DNA from: Adineta steineri
Taxonomy: Eukaryota; Rotifera; Eurotatoria; Adinetida; Adinetidae
Assembly: GCA_905250115.1 (NCBI GenBank)
Contig: CAJNOI010000021.1
Coordinates: forward strand, 244,758-308,757
Direction of reading: 5' to 3'
DNA length: 64,000 nucleotides
The notes beneath the pieces are model-generated. The model ran no database searches and was not told where the DNA came from. It saw nothing but the letters and a program-made list of their open reading frames with translations. The position numbers and the translations under genes are program-made. Shown piece by piece: positions 24,770 through 37,067 of the stretch (position 1 is its first letter; every line of letters starts with the position of its first letter).

Positions 24770-26413
24770 CTTATTTTTATGATTTAAAAACAGTATTAAA
24801 TCAATTTCATACGATACTTGTAATTTTAAGCTAAATATTTATTATTTTATATAAAAATCAAAGATTACTCATTCAGTGAAAGGTTTTAGTGTTTTTTTGC
24901 GCAATACACAAATGTATGTGCAAAGACTCTAGATGGTTGTTACCGATAAATATCGATTGAAAGTTTTCTTTTGATATAAGTATTCTAAATTCGTCATAAT
25001 ATATAGCTTTATCAATATTAATATAAACCTTTTCAATATGACTTTTTAAAACAACAGTTGTTGCATATTCATTAATTCCTTAGTGATAAGTTTGCTAATT
25101 CTTTACAATTAATAGATTTTAAATGATCTTTATCTAAAATGTGACATGCTTATTATAATTTATCTTTTTAATAATCTCTCATAGCAAACGGACGTGAAAT
25201 ATGAAGAAGAGAATCCTGAAATAATAATATATTTTGAATATTTTTCGTCAATAATAAATGTATTAAATATCCTACTGTTCTTCTTTTTTATATATTATTC
25301 TACTAGATATATTTTCAAAACTAAATTCTTCAAAGTAGTAATGAATTTTATTTATATGATTATTAGCACGAGTATTTACATTTTTTACTCTATCTACAAC
25401 AGGTTTCTGTTCTTTTTATCATGAGGAGTCACCCTGTTGCGTAATACTGAACTCTGAAAAGTTCTCGTGTTCAATATTTTGGAAGAAAGTATAGTTCTTA
25501 CAGTTTTTTAAAACTTCTCAAGATTCTCTAGTTGAATAGCTGGAATCATTAAGAATTCATTCAGAGGAAAATAAGTTCAATACTCTTTATTCAACATAGT
25601 TTTGATATACAAGATATTCGAAGAGTCATTTATCAAAAGGTTTTGTATATATCTTTCCTATATTATTCAACGATATCTATAAGTTTTTATATTTCGATCA
25701 AAGGGAATAGTTTTGTGTACTAGCGAAAATTGCTCAGATAAATCAAAACTTGGTTTATTTGTTCAATAGTAATGTTCTAGTTTCCACATGTGTAGGTAAA
25801 TTCCATGTATTATTATCATTGTTACTTTTATCTTTAAATTGTATGACGAAAATCTTTGTAAATTGCATCTATAGTGAAATACAATGTACTTATGTTTAAG
25901 GAGTTTAAAAGTTAATCATATTCATGACTATCTGTAAGACTTTGTTTTTTTCTTATTATAAAATAAGATGCATATCATTAATTATATTTACTCGTAAGTA
26001 CATCAACATGTCTTTATTAAATAGAAAACAAAGAGAATATGGGTAAACGTATGAAAAATTATGCTTTTTTTTAAAATAAGACAAGCAGGACTATTACGAT
26101 AATTATTCATGTCATTGGTAAACACAAAGTACTATTGAGATAATAATAATATATCATTTTTGATTAATTATGAAAGTGCCAGTGTACTATGAATTGTTAT
26201 AACAAACATTAGTAATAATTAAGAAAAACTTAACTATAATCTGTAGTCATTGTTTTTACTCATATTAACATATGTCTGTTTCATAATACCATCTACGATT
26301 TTTGTTAATATAGGATCATTTAGATAAACATACTGTCTTCAGTATGTCCGCATTGTGTAGTTCATTTCAACAACAATGTATAAAAATTAATTATTAATCG
26401 TCGATTAAATTGT
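24770..26413. other. Intergenic, nothing supported
   Basis: AT-rich sequence between tRNA-Met and the GPCR gene. A short hydrophobic open frame near 25194-25424 is built almost entirely of A/T-rich codons (Ile, Phe, Tyr) and is most likely chance. No RNA gene or repeat seen. Confidence 0.4.
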
Positions 26414-27364
26414 TCACACAGGCAAAACTATTGCTCTATGTACAATTTTTTTCCAATAAGCTTTCAAAATTTTAATCAATTCAGGTAAACTAAAAACACA
26501 AATAAATGGTTGTAATGGACAAACAAAATATGTTAAATAATTGAAATAATCAAGTTGTGGTATATCATCTAATAAATTTGGTAATAAAAATGATTGTAAT
26601 ATGGAGATAACAGTTGATGGCACCCATCCAATAATATAAAGTAATGAAAGAATAAATAATTGTAAAGTTAATTTTCTTTGTCGTTTCCAAGTTAAAACTT
26701 GTCGTTGACGAATTTTTCTCATTGAACGAATTACACGTATTACTAGTGTAATATTAGCGAAAATTATAGTTATCAATGGAAATGCGGTGTTTATTATCCA
26801 ATCATAATTAAATAGTATGTTATCATCTGAATAACAAGGAACAATACAAGATTGATCATCTTCGTCATTAGAATAATCACATGGATAGAAAATAATAACA
26901 ACAAGATAGAATAATGCTGGATAAAATAAACAAATAATAATTGGAAGAAAATGTAGTAACCATCGTCGTCGACGTATATGAAACCAATGAGCATTGAATA
27001 TTAAAATATGTCGTTGAATACTAGCAGCAGCTGTCAGAAATATACTGATAACAAGAAGTGTATAATCAATCCAATACCACCAAAGACAAAATGATATTTT
27101 GCGATATTCATCATAACCTAGTCGATAATGAGCAATTGTAAAAGGAAGATCCACGGTCAGGTTTATTAAAGTAACAGAAACAAGTAATAAAACAAAATGA
27201 TTATGTAAATTTTTTTTCACCAGTGCTAGTCGACTTCGACATAAAAATATAAGTATGCATAGACTACAGATGAGAGATAATATTTCAATAATTAATAAAA
27301 TAATAAACTTAATAGGTTCACCATATACAATATCCTCAGTAATCGTACTATTGTCGTCTTCCAT
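26414..27364 (-). CDS. Rhodopsin-like seven-transmembrane receptor (orphan GPCR)
   Basis: A single exon of 316 aa with seven hydrophobic segments. The short N-terminus has an N-glycosylation site ('DNST'). TM1 is 'FIILLIIEILSLICSLCILI'. The TM2 region contains 'NHFVLLLVSVTLINLTVDLP'. TM3 starts after 'FCLWWYWIDY', whose Cys probably pairs with one in the second extracellular loop ('QSCIVPCYSD'). The DRY motif is replaced by 'IQRH', CWxP in TM6 by 'IIGWVPST', and NPxxY in TM7 by a 'PLQPFICVFSLPEL' stretch. Loop 3 is short and basic. This fits the large intronless receptor families of bdelloid rotifers and other small invertebrates; the ligand is unknown. The altered DRY and NPxxY motifs suggest atypical G-protein coupling. 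Confidence 0.85.
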   Translation of the reverse strand: MEDDNSTITEDIVYGEPIKFIILLIIEILSLICSLCILIFLCRSRLALVKKNLHNHFVLLLVSVTLINLTVDLPFTIAHYRLGYDEYRKISFCLWWYWIDYTLLVISIFLTAAASIQRHILIFNAHWFHIRRRRWLLHFLPIIICLFYPALFYLVVIIFYPCDYSNDEDDQSCIVPCYSDDNILFNYDWIINTAFPLITIIFANITLVIRVIRSMRKIRQRQVLTWKRQRKLTLQLFILSLLYIIGWVPSTVISILQSFLLPNLLDDIPQLDYFNYLTYFVCPLQPFICVFSLPELIKILKAYWKKIVHRAIVLPV

Positions 27365-28910
27365 TATTATAGTTTAAAAGATATTTTGTAATTTATATAT
27401 ATACAGGAAATAGTATGTTATAATGATGTTCATTTCACTTCTATAGGCACATAATAACCATAAAAATCTATATAGAAAACTTTATTAAGTAAAACTATCT
27501 GACAGCAAAACTTTTTTATCTACTACTTTTTATTACAGAGATAATGATGTAATCCTTTTCTACTCTTCTGTTTAATACTATAATACTCAACATTTTCAAA
27601 GAATATTATAGAAAAATAATTGTCCGACATGTTTTCTTTAGTTACTCTTGTCTGTGAACCCACTTACTCAACAATATTTTCTCATATGATATTAATGAAC
27701 TTGCAGATATTTCATAAATTAAATTTAAACTGATAATTCTATTCTATTCATCAAACAAATGTATAACTTCATACTTGCACTATAATCCTTTATGATACAA
27801 AGACGAAATATGTACAAGAGATTTCACATCATCAAAATCTTTATTATTAGTTTTTCACACTATACTAAAGATAATTTTATCAACATTATCTTACCTTGAT
27901 CTGTTAAAAATATTAAAAAGCAATGAAATTTTAATCGCTTGCAAGCTTTTAATTATTACACAACTATGAATCTAAAGAGAAAATCGTAATTGGTTTGCTA
28001 ACATATTTTATTATTTTTTGATGAAAATATAATAGTTTTAAAACATCAAATAAAAAAAGCTTAGCCATAATATCTTACCTTGATATGCAGTATTACATAG
28101 TTAGAAAATTCTCTTCCATTCTTTATTTATGTCAAGACTAGTAGACATACTTTACTGAAGAGATGCATTTTTTTATTTCTTATAAATTTAATTAACGCAA
28201 CTACTTTTAATTTTACAGACATATTAATTCATTGATTTATGTATTACAAAACAAAATATTCTATATAAATAACAGTTGTAACGTAATATATTGATAAACA
28301 TATGAAATTTTATGTTTTTATTATTACAACTACATTATCATGGTAATACCTTTTTTTTTCTTCGAATAAAAGTGTTCTTCAATGTAGCAGTTTTCATCTA
28401 TAAAATTGAAACTGACAAATCTTTTTCCATGAAATAAATAATTTAATACATAAAGATTACCTTCTGTTCATCATAAAAAAGAATTAATTTTCTATTTTAA
28501 GTGCAATAGTCTATGACTGTTAGAACATAATCTTATATTAATAAACTTTAGATAGAATCGACGTATTCAATAAAACAAAATTCATTGTATAGTATTAAAA
28601 TTAAGATAAACACAATGAATAATAGTTCGTTTAGACATTTATCTCTTAACAATTCAATAAAAATGAAACTATTTATTCTATGTAATTATCATCAAAGAAA
28701 CTGATTTAAATCTGTTCTTGTCCAAAATATGTTTTATTAGTCTATTGCAAAAACCAATCTTCTAATCTGCAATTGATTTGTTGAATTTTTATAAATAATT
28801 GTATTTCAGCTTATATTGATTTTAAATGCTAGAACTAATTCTCAAATGAAACCTTGTTCAGATTAAATATCTATCATATATAACGTTTTTTTTTATTATA
28901 CAGAAGAATT
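27365..28910. other. Intergenic, nothing supported
   Basis: Very AT-rich sequence between the GPCR start and the ECSIT stop codon (both genes on the minus strand). I see no exon, RNA gene or clear repeat. Confidence 0.4.
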
Positions 28911-30395
28911 TTACTGTTCTTTGTCATCAGTTTCATCCTTAAACCACCATGGTTTTGGTTCTTCAGCTAATCGTTTTGTATCATGATGTATTGTAAATTC
29001 TGGTGTACCAGCAAGATTTGATGTATAAAATCGATCTATTTGTTTATCTTCAGTTAATTTTGTTTTATCAACAACGGCTATACGATTTAAACTAGACATA
29101 TGATGACGTCGTAAATGATCTAACCAACAGTTAATTAATGATGTAAATGGTTTGCCTATAATACATAATGATAAAATAATACCATCATCAAGTTCATGTA
29201 CTGATGGAGGGATGTAAAGAGAAGAACCAGGTTGAAAAGGTGATCGTAAATTAGTAACTAGAAAATAAGGAAAAGTTATAATTCAATAATAATAATAACA
29301 ATCATTTATTTTATTGGTTAAATTTACCATCGTCAGTATTAAATTTTTCTAAATCTTTTTTTTTCTGCCAATATTCTGATGATGGATCGGCTCGTAATAC
29401 AAAATATTTCAATTGTTTTTTTCTTAAATAAACTCCAAATGGACCTTCAATATAAATTGGTCGATCTGTTGGTAATGTCGATGTTAATTTAATTTGTTTT
29501 GGTGTATGAGTATACATTAACCATGAATGTTCTCCAGCAGGATGTTCGATATCAGATGAAGTATCAGTTGATGAATGTATATCAACTATTTTTGTTTCCA
29601 TATCAACTGTTGATGTCATACGTTGAAGAGCTAATTTCGCTAAAACACGTTCATCATCTGGTAATTCCCATGGAATAGGATAAGGATTTTTATTAATAAA
29701 TTTTGGTGCCCAATAAAGAAAACGTGCAAAACGTCGTACAGGATGTGCCCATGGCCCGAAAATTTCTCTTAACATATGTACAACTTCAAGATCAGGCGGA
29801 ATACCATGAGATTCCATAGCTGATACAATAGCTGAAGCTGTTTCATTTTGTTTTGGCCAGAATCGAACGGATACTTGTATCATCGATTGATGACGATAAG
29901 GGCCAACAGGAAAAACAGATAAAAGTTTTTTATAAGAATCACTATCACGTTCAACACCAAAATCTTTCATACGTCGAAGAGCAGCTCGAATAAATTCAAC
30001 ATGACCACGACGATTTGGAAATTGAATTTTATATGCTTCAATAACATCCTATAAGAAGAAAAAAATATATCTTATTTATGAAAAATAAGAAAGATTTAAA
30101 AGGGAAACAAACATCATACAAGAAAAGCTTGTTTATTCTTTTTCTTAATATGTTCAGAATCAAATTGTCCAGTATGAAATGCTACTTGTTTCGTTGATAT
30201 ATATGGTCCAATCATAGAAGCAATATTTGCTTCATCATCCTGTGTATTTTCTTGAGTTTTATCGTTTGTATTTTGTTCTTGTTGTTCCCAATCATCATCG
30301 GAACGTGGTGCAGTTGATGATGCATATATTCGAGTTTGAAAAATAGGTATTCGACGAAAAACTAATGAAATTGATGGTTGTAGACGAAATAACAT
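28911..30395 (-). CDS. ECSIT: ECSIT-like mitochondrial protein (complex I assembly / Toll signalling intermediate)
   Basis: Three exons, 30120-30395, 29328-30048 and 28911-29257, join in frame to 447 aa (human ECSIT is about 431). The N-terminus 'MLFRLQPSISLVFRRIPIF' is Arg-rich and amphipathic, a likely mitochondrial presequence. The core has the ECSIT pattern: 'RRGHVEFIRAALRRMKDFGV', 'SYKKLLSVFPVG', 'PPDLEVVHMLREIFG', 'APKFINKNPYPIPWELPDD', then 'RPIYIEGPFGVYLRKKQLKY'. In animals ECSIT is needed for assembly of respiratory complex I and was first described as a TRAF6-interacting signalling intermediate; for this organism the mitochondrial role is the safer inference. The gene is intact and the introns are 70-71 nt. 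Confidence 0.93.
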
Positions 30396-31858
30396 TTTTA
30401 CATTTCGATTACTTTTTTTCTATCTTATACTAAGTTTTTTTTCTCTTAAGATTGGTTTGTCTTTCATCAAACACTGTATCTCAATGACTTGGCCAATAGA
30501 GATCGCTAGTAAACGGAAAGAAGAATCAATTAAGTGTATCGATATTAAAAGTAATCATATACCTGAAAATCATTCATCATAAAACGTTCAAACTATCATT
30601 TTCATGAAGTCGTTCTCTTTCATTAAGATATTTTCCGTATTTGTTTTTTTTGTCTTACAAATAGAATAAATACAGACGACAATAATATTTAAAAAAATAA
30701 AAATTTCATGTAAATATGATAGAACTAAGAGTAAATATCATGTAGAATTCATACTAAATTTTTGAAACATCGAGAATCTGTCAACATGAGTAGCGATAAC
30801 ATCAAATACTACTGTATAGAGAACAGCATCTGTAACTAATCAACAAAATTTATCATACAGATTTTGTATTTATTAAACATAATATTTACAGAGTATTGAT
30901 AAACTTCATTTGATCTTTCACTATCGCCAACGATTTTTTTTGAAGAGAGACTCGAGATTGTAAGATATTCAAACCTATATATGTTGTCTAGAATTCCTTG
31001 GCTTAGTATCTAAACGACTGGTTAATCTTGTATATTTTTATGTTATATTACTTCTTGAATTAACGTAAAGGTAATATTTTTCAGAATTATTGTCAAATTT
31101 AGAACAAAGTAATTGTCAAGGAAATAAGTAAAAACAAAAGTTGATATTTAACAAGAACTTAATTAAAGCTTTAGTACAAGACGCAATAACTTCAGTAAAT
31201 ATTATTTCAAAGGCTCCATTTCATTCACTGACATTCACTAGTTGTTGTCTGATGTCAAAAGATAGAAAGAAAGATAATTGATGATGATTATATTAAAAAA
31301 TATTCTGTAGTCATCAGTTAATCAATATTATTAAAGCACGATTGACGCAATAGTAATTCACATTATTAATATTCTATTCTATTTTAATATGCAAGGATTC
31401 TCAGTAAGCACTAACTGATATAATTTTTGATTTGTATGATAATATACATTCGAACTCAAAATACTATTATTTTTTTTCGTTATGCATACATAATTATTCT
31501 TTATCACAATACATTTGAAATACACAAGCTAATAAAAATATAATAAATTTTAAATATATCTAAGAAATCTATAAGATATAAGTTCAAATTCTAACTATGT
31601 ATAGATTATTTATTGTTGTAAACAAAAAACAACTCGTTTATTTGAATATATTTTTACGACGGAATAATATATGAGGGCATATGATGTCTTGTTTTGACTT
31701 TCATACTTCGCCTATATGATTATAAGGTGATTTGTATTGATATTAAGTGCACTCATGTGTTGCATTTTTCTTTCTCGATTTACGTCTATCTGTTATTTAT
31801 CAAAATTGAGTTTTGATCTATAGACAAGCGATACGCGTATATACGCACGTAGAGTGTA
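30396..31858. other. Divergent intergenic region, nothing supported
   Basis: Lies between the ECSIT start (minus) and the histidine-phosphatase start (plus), so it must hold both 5' regions. AT-rich, with no exon or structured repeat that I can defend. Confidence 0.4.
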
Positions 31859-32698
31859 ATGAATACTATATTTATATGGATATTTTGTATTGGTCTTGGT
31901 TTAATCGGTTTATTTGTTTTCGGATTTCTTGATATTTGTCTTCATATCCTGTTAAATTTTGCATATAATAGGCATAAGAAACTTCGTCGTCAACAACGTC
32001 CATCACGTATATTTCTTGTTCGCCATGGTGAATCACAAGCAAATGCTGATACAAGTAAAATAATTGTTTTATTTTTTTGTTTTAATTTCATATATTTATC
32101 TAAAATAGCATTATATGCTCGTATGGCTGATCATCGAATTGAATTAACAGAAAATGGTCATGAACAAGCAGTCGAAGCTGGTAAAAAATTACGTTCAATT
32201 ATTGGTAAAGAATCAGTTTATGTTTATATGAGTCCATATAAACGTTCGAAACAAACTTGGGCAAATATTCGAAAAGCTTTTTCACCATTACAAATTATAA
32301 CTGAACGTGAAGATCCACGTATACGTGAACAAGAATTTGGTAATTTAGCTGATTTAGCAACTCGACCAAAAGAATTTGAACAACAAAAACATATTGGACA
32401 TTTTTTCTATCGCTTTTCTTCCGGAGAAAGTGGAGCTGATGTATATGATCGTGTTTCATTATTTCTTGATACATTATTTCGTGAATTAGATAATGGACAT
32501 CATGATCCAACACAAAATATTCTTATTGTTTCACATGAACTTTTTATGCGTTTATTTCTTATGCGTTATTTTCGATGGACTACTCATGACTTAGATAATT
32601 TAAAATCATTTCATAATTGTGAAATAGTGGAACTTAAAAAAGTTGATGGTGTCTATACGCTTGATGGCCGAACAAAACCTCCAACAAAAACATCATAA
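31859..32698 (+). CDS. Membrane-anchored histidine phosphatase (phosphoglycerate-mutase-like)
   Basis: Two exons, 31859-32054 and 32109-32698, encode 261 aa. The N-terminus is hydrophobic ('TIFIWIFCIGLGLIGLFVFG'), a signal anchor followed by a basic stretch ('RHKKLRRQQRPS'). The catalytic motif 'IFLVRHGESQAN' carries the phospho-accepting His, and the second catalytic His is in 'ILIVSHELFMRLFLM'. Between them are 'DHRIELTENGHEQA' and 'YVYMSPYKRSKQTW', typical of the branch-2-like histidine phosphatases that are broad phosphatases rather than glycolytic mutases. The 54-nt intron is a multiple of three and has no stop, so unspliced reading stays open and adds 18 hydrophobic residues. The splice is favoured because it restores 'ADTTLYARMADHRIELTE', matching the family. 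Substrate unknown. Confidence 0.85.
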   Translation: MNTIFIWIFCIGLGLIGLFVFGFLDICLHILLNFAYNRHKKLRRQQRPSRIFLVRHGESQANADTSKIIVLFFCFNFIYLSKIALYARMADHRIELTENGHEQAVEAGKKLRSIIGKESVYVYMSPYKRSKQTWANIRKAFSPLQIITEREDPRIREQEFGNLADLATRPKEFEQQKHIGHFFYRFSSGESGADVYDRVSLFLDTLFRELDNGHHDPTQNILIVSHELFMRLFLMRYFRWTTHDLDNLKSFHNCEIVELKKVDGVYTLDGRTKPPTKTS

Positions 32699-33214
32699 GA
32701 AAAAAAATGACTTTTGTCTTATATTTTAATCAAATTGTCTAAAAAAAAAGAAAAAAGACTTTTTTTCCAAGGAAACTATTACTAATAAATGAATTAGACT
32801 TTCAGCATTAGTAATTGTATGAGTCATTTCAATGCCAATGGAAATATAAGAAGAAGAAATCGAGCAGCTGTATGCCGACAAAGTTAATATTCACGTCAAA
32901 GGTGTAGAGAAAGATAGAAAAAAAAATGATTTGCTAGGACGCTGCCGATAGTCACATAAGTGTCTTTTTTCTCTCGCCCTCCGTTGTTCGTCATAAAACG
33001 ACCGTTTTCTCTCCTAATATTTTGTATTAGAGGAGTCCTTCCGTTCTCTTTAAAGAAAAAAAGTACTAGTGCATTTCTTTCTTTCTTTTTTCTCTCACGC
33101 AACATTTTAACTATATATATATAAATACAATCTGAGAAACATAGTGTCATTTTTACGTGTGATAGTTCTTTTTTTTTAACAGTTGATTCTTGACAACTAA
33201 AAAAATCAAATACA
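32699..33214. other. Intergenic, promoter region of the four-TM gene
   Basis: Holds the 3' end of the phosphatase gene and the 5' region of the next plus-strand gene. The CT/GA-rich stretch at about 32960-33090 gives overlapping open frames of low complexity that I do not regard as genes. Confidence 0.4.
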
Positions 33215-33899
33215 ATGGGTTTTGCTGAGCGTTTTCCTCGATGGACTTCAGCAGTTTTAGCAATTATTCAGTTAGCCTTAACTGCTGTAATTATTGGTCT
33301 TGAAATTAAATCAATCTTTATTGATCTTGCTCATGGAACAATTTGGGTTGGCTTTTGGGCTAGTCTTATCTTTATTAAGACATTAGTTATGATGCTTTTC
33401 ATCAGTGAGTTTAGTTCTATTTCATTTGTATTTATTATCATCTTTTTTATTTCTAGCATGCTGCTGTCGTGGTCGTTGCTGTGCTACCTATGTTCTTGCA
33501 TGGAACAGTAAGTTAAGAGATGATCTTATTTTCTAATAATTATTCTCTTTCTTTTTTCAAGTATTCAGCGGTATATTGGCTTGTGTTACAATATACTTTG
33601 ATCGCACTTTCATAAATGATCCTTGTAAATGTTATTTGGGTGACAAGTTATGTTGTGCTGTTCGCAGTGTTGACTCATTTCGAACGAATTACACAAGTAT
33701 CTTAGATCAATGTGGCCAAGCAATTGCAAACAATGATAAAACAGCATTACAGTGGTGTTCAACAGGTAGTCCACCATATGATAAAATACAATATTTAAAA
33801 GCTCAACTTGGTTGTGCAGTTGGAATGTTAATATCATGTGCACTTTATGTTGTTATCTATATCTTTGCTTGCCTAGGTATTTGTTTTGGTCATGATTAA
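33215..33899 (+). CDS. Four-transmembrane-segment protein with Cys-rich loops, unknown function
   Basis: Three exons, 33215-33404, 33457-33507 and 33562-33899, encode 192 aa in frame. Hydrophobic segments: 'TSAVLAIIQLALTAVIIGLE' (TM1), 'IWVGFWASLIFIKTLVMMLF' (TM2), one spanning the exon 2/3 junction with 'IFSGILACVTIYF' (TM3), and 'AVGMLISCALYVVIYIFACL' (TM4). The small middle exon encodes a Cys/Arg-rich turn ('TCCCRGRCCATY'), a plausible palmitoylated cytoplasmic loop. The loop between TM3 and TM4 has several Cys ('DPCKCYLGDKLCCAVR', 'LQWCSTG'), likely extracellular disulfides. The layout recalls small tetraspan families (MARVEL/CD20-like), but I see no decisive motif. Confidence 0.75.
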
Positions 33900-36087
33900 A
33901 ATTTAAAACTAATAAATATCCGTCCGCTTATAATTTCTCATATCAATATGTTCTCGAATAATAAGAATAAATAGAGAATCAATTAATGAAAGTGCTAAGA
34001 AGCACATATGCTGAAACGTTATAATATATAAAATGTTATTATTAATATTGAATTTAGAAACAAGAATATAAAACATAACAAATTGATATATTTGAAGTAT
34101 ATCATTGTATGGATTACTTTATTTTTAAAATACAACAAAGAATTCAGTTAATAATTATTCTTCATATAAATAAGTAATATCGAATGATTTCTTGTGCGTA
34201 AAAGATTAGTCATATGGTATTCGTAATACTATTAAATGGTTATTAAAAAGAAATTAACTAAAACTTATATATATTCGAAGTAATTTTTTTAATTTATCTG
34301 TTTCGGTAGTAATTAAATTCATCATATATGTTAACATTCCAAAAAGGTCATCAACTCATTGATCATATTCGAGAAAAAATATTAATTTCCATTTCTTTTT
34401 CTCCCTTTTTTTGACAACCAATATTGACTCGGCAACAATTTAATGGAATAAAAAATGAGTGAGATGTCAAAACTACAAACAGTAACCAAGGTGAAAAAAC
34501 AAAAAAATCATGAACTGACTAATATACTTTGGCAAACAAAGAGTAAAAATAATTTTACATGATATTATCAGAAAGCATTCGAAAAACAATACCCTTCAGC
34601 CAGTTAACTTAAAACATGTTTCCTTTCATTTATACGAAGAATAATTCACTATTTTCATTTTTGTTTAGAACGTAATAAAATTTAAAAATTCTTTTCTAAG
34701 TATAAACGAGTAATCATGAAGATATTTTAAGAATATATACTTGAATATCTTAAAGTGCAATGTTTTAATTCATTTTGAATACTTATGTTTTACAAAGAAA
34801 ATAATCACAAGATAAGGAATGTTTTCTCAAGACTTCCGTATTTTACGGTACGATCGTAAAGTTCTTAATTTTTATGGCAATGCATCGATAGTCAGAATGA
34901 TCAGATAAAAAAACTCAATGCTGTATCAACTGTCTGTTCATTACCTGATTAAAATTATTATTTAATTTATCTAATAATAGACGCGTAATGTCTGACTATT
35001 TTATTAGAATCAAAAGTTCATTCTTAAAGAAAGTACGAATGACAAACAATATAGATATATTTAAATCAAAATATGTGTATAAAATTGTTCATAGAAATCA
35101 TGAGTTCATTTTTATTCTAAGGACAACATCAGCTAATTCTCTATTCATTCAAAACGAATACAATAATGTGATTATAAAAACTACTGATTTTGCTAACAAA
35201 ACTGTGACACAGTAAAAAAAATACCAAAATCAAAAGAGCAGAAAACAATCAGAAAGGATGCAAATTTTTCAGGAAATCTAGTTGCTTTAACCACAATGCA
35301 GTTCTTGATATTTGAGTATGTCCTATGTATATTAAACATAAAAGTTTTCTAATAGCTAACAATAAAGTAAGTTTTTCTATTGAAGGTAGATGTGAATGAA
35401 AAAATTCTTTTGGTTTATCTGTATTCATACGTTCACTGTTAAGACAGGATTAAGACGTGTGCACTCGATGTCATAATAAAATAAGACTTTAAGAAATCCA
35501 TAATAACGTATCAACTATTCAGAAAATTTTTTTTTTATAACTATTTCTTTTGCTTATTAATAGAATTTTATGAACCCACTGACGTTTTCAACATAATAAT
35601 AATTTTTATTATAATGATCATATAGATAAAAAAATAATTAATAAGAAAACCTTACAATTTCATAATCGAGTGATCGACTAATAGCTTGAATTTAAATGAA
35701 ACAGAAAATATTTGATTAATCATGAAAGAAAAAGAAAAATATTGTAACTGTTTTTAACGTAAAAAGTATTAGTATAATATTTCATGTTATTTACGTAAAT
35801 ATACTTATTTTTTTCTCAAGGTCATGGCAACGGACTTTAGAAAAAGTTAATTACTAAACATGAAACTGGAGATTTCATTGAAATGGCATCAGCTGTTTAT
35901 CGTTGATTTTCCTATTATATCTCTCAATAGTAAACAAATAAAATTTATAGTATCGTAATTCTTTTCTTATATAACTGACATCTGTCTTTTCGTTATTTCA
36001 AATTGTTTCTTCTGTTCGCGTGTATTCATTCTTTGTTATTGTTAACTATATATAAAAGAAACATTATCAAAGATTGATATAAGAAAG
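33900..36087. other. Gene-poor stretch, nothing supported
   Basis: AT-rich 2.2 kb between the four-TM gene and the LOTUS gene. A short open frame at 34988-35215 lacks conserved-looking features and splice context. No tRNA, repeat array or mobile element is evident. Confidence 0.4.
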
Positions 36088-36746
36088 ATGACATCATCAC
36101 TATTAAATGAAATTAAAATGGAAATCCGTTCATTACTTATATCATCTCAAAACGGTCTTCTTGAAAATGAATTATGTCGAGATTATTCTTTATTTAATAG
36201 TCAACGTTCATTACCTTATCAAACTTTTGGTTATTTAACAGTAACAGATTTTCTTAATTCATTAAATGATATTTTATATCGGTCACCAGATGGATATATT
36301 CATCCTATAGTTGATCAATCAACTAAACATATTTTTAAACTTGTTCAACAACAACGAACAAAGAAAAAAACGACAAAGACAAAAATCAAACAACAAGAAT
36401 ATAAACATATTCAACAATCAAAAGTTAGTGAAATACAATTTAATATACATATGTTTTTTTTTCTAATGATTTATAGGCAATAATTACTTGTAATAAACAG
36501 AAGAGAGCTGTTCCATCGATAATTACTTCGTCTCAACAAATGTATCGTGCAGATGACATCATCAAGCCTTCGCCGATGGTGAAACAGATGAAAATAATGT
36601 ATGAAAACAAGGTTAAAAAAGAGGCACAATCATTTGTTCGATTAAAATCAACAATTAAAGATGCTGCTCCAAAATTTGAACAAATTAAACTTACAAATGA
36701 TTTTTTACGAAATCTTCTTATTCATTTTCAACGACAACAACAATAA
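36088..36746 (+). CDS. LOTUS (OST-HTH) domain protein, short TDRD5/7-like
   Basis: Two exons, 36088-36423 and 36477-36746, encode 201 aa. Residues about 5-95 form a LOTUS/OST-HTH winged-helix domain: 'MEIRSLLISSQNGLLENELC', 'LPYQTFGYLTVTDFLNSLND' and a tail 'HIFKLVQQQRTKKKTTK' that resembles the end of the first LOTUS domain of TDRD7 ('LV--QR--K-K'). Proteins of this family act in germ granules, bind the Vasa helicase and/or G-rich RNA, and support germline and piRNA functions. The rest is basic and Gln-rich with no Tudor domain. The C-terminus 'LTNDFLRNLLIHFQRQQQ' may be helical. It is much shorter than TDRD5/7, so it is a LOTUS-only protein; germline function is inferred from the family. 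Confidence 0.75.
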
Positions 36747-36995
36747 AGATATTAATTTTCTTTCTTTTTAAATATTTTAAATATGTAAAATTTCCGAAAT
36801 TAGATATGAAAAATTAAATATAGTAGTACTTCTTTTTAATAATAAAAAAAAATCTTTTAAAGCTTCTATTAAATATAAACCTATATCAACGATTTAATAC
36901 TCTGATATTATATTGCAAAAACTTCTATTCTTTGTACCATAAAAGAACAACTATAATGTGTTGATTTACAGAACAGAAAAGAAAAAAAAAGCTGA

Positions 36996-37067
36996 TGCCT
37001 ACTACAGGGATTGAACCTGTGACCTTCGCTTTACGAGAGCGACGCTCTACCACTGAGCTAAACAGGC
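36996..37067 (-). tRNA. tRNA-Thr (CGT)
   Basis: A 72-nt cloverleaf on the minus strand. The acceptor GCCTGTT pairs with AGTAGGC (G-T wobbles included), the D-arm is GCTC-AGTGGTA-GAGC, the anticodon loop is CTCGTAA with anticodon CGT, and the T-arm is ACAGG-TTCAATC-CCTGT; the discriminator is A. No intron. Confidence 0.94.

Noticed and set aside
24694..24770. Alternative tRNA start three bases earlier (GCCGCC...)
   Set aside because: That register leaves three acceptor mismatches; starting at 24697 pairs all seven positions.
25194..25424. Hydrophobic 76-codon frame suggesting a membrane peptide
   Set aside because: Hydrophobicity follows from AT-rich codons (Ile, Phe, Tyr); no start context or neighbours support it.
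34988..35215. Plus-strand frame of 75 codons
   Set aside because: AT-rich codons only and no conserved features or exon context.
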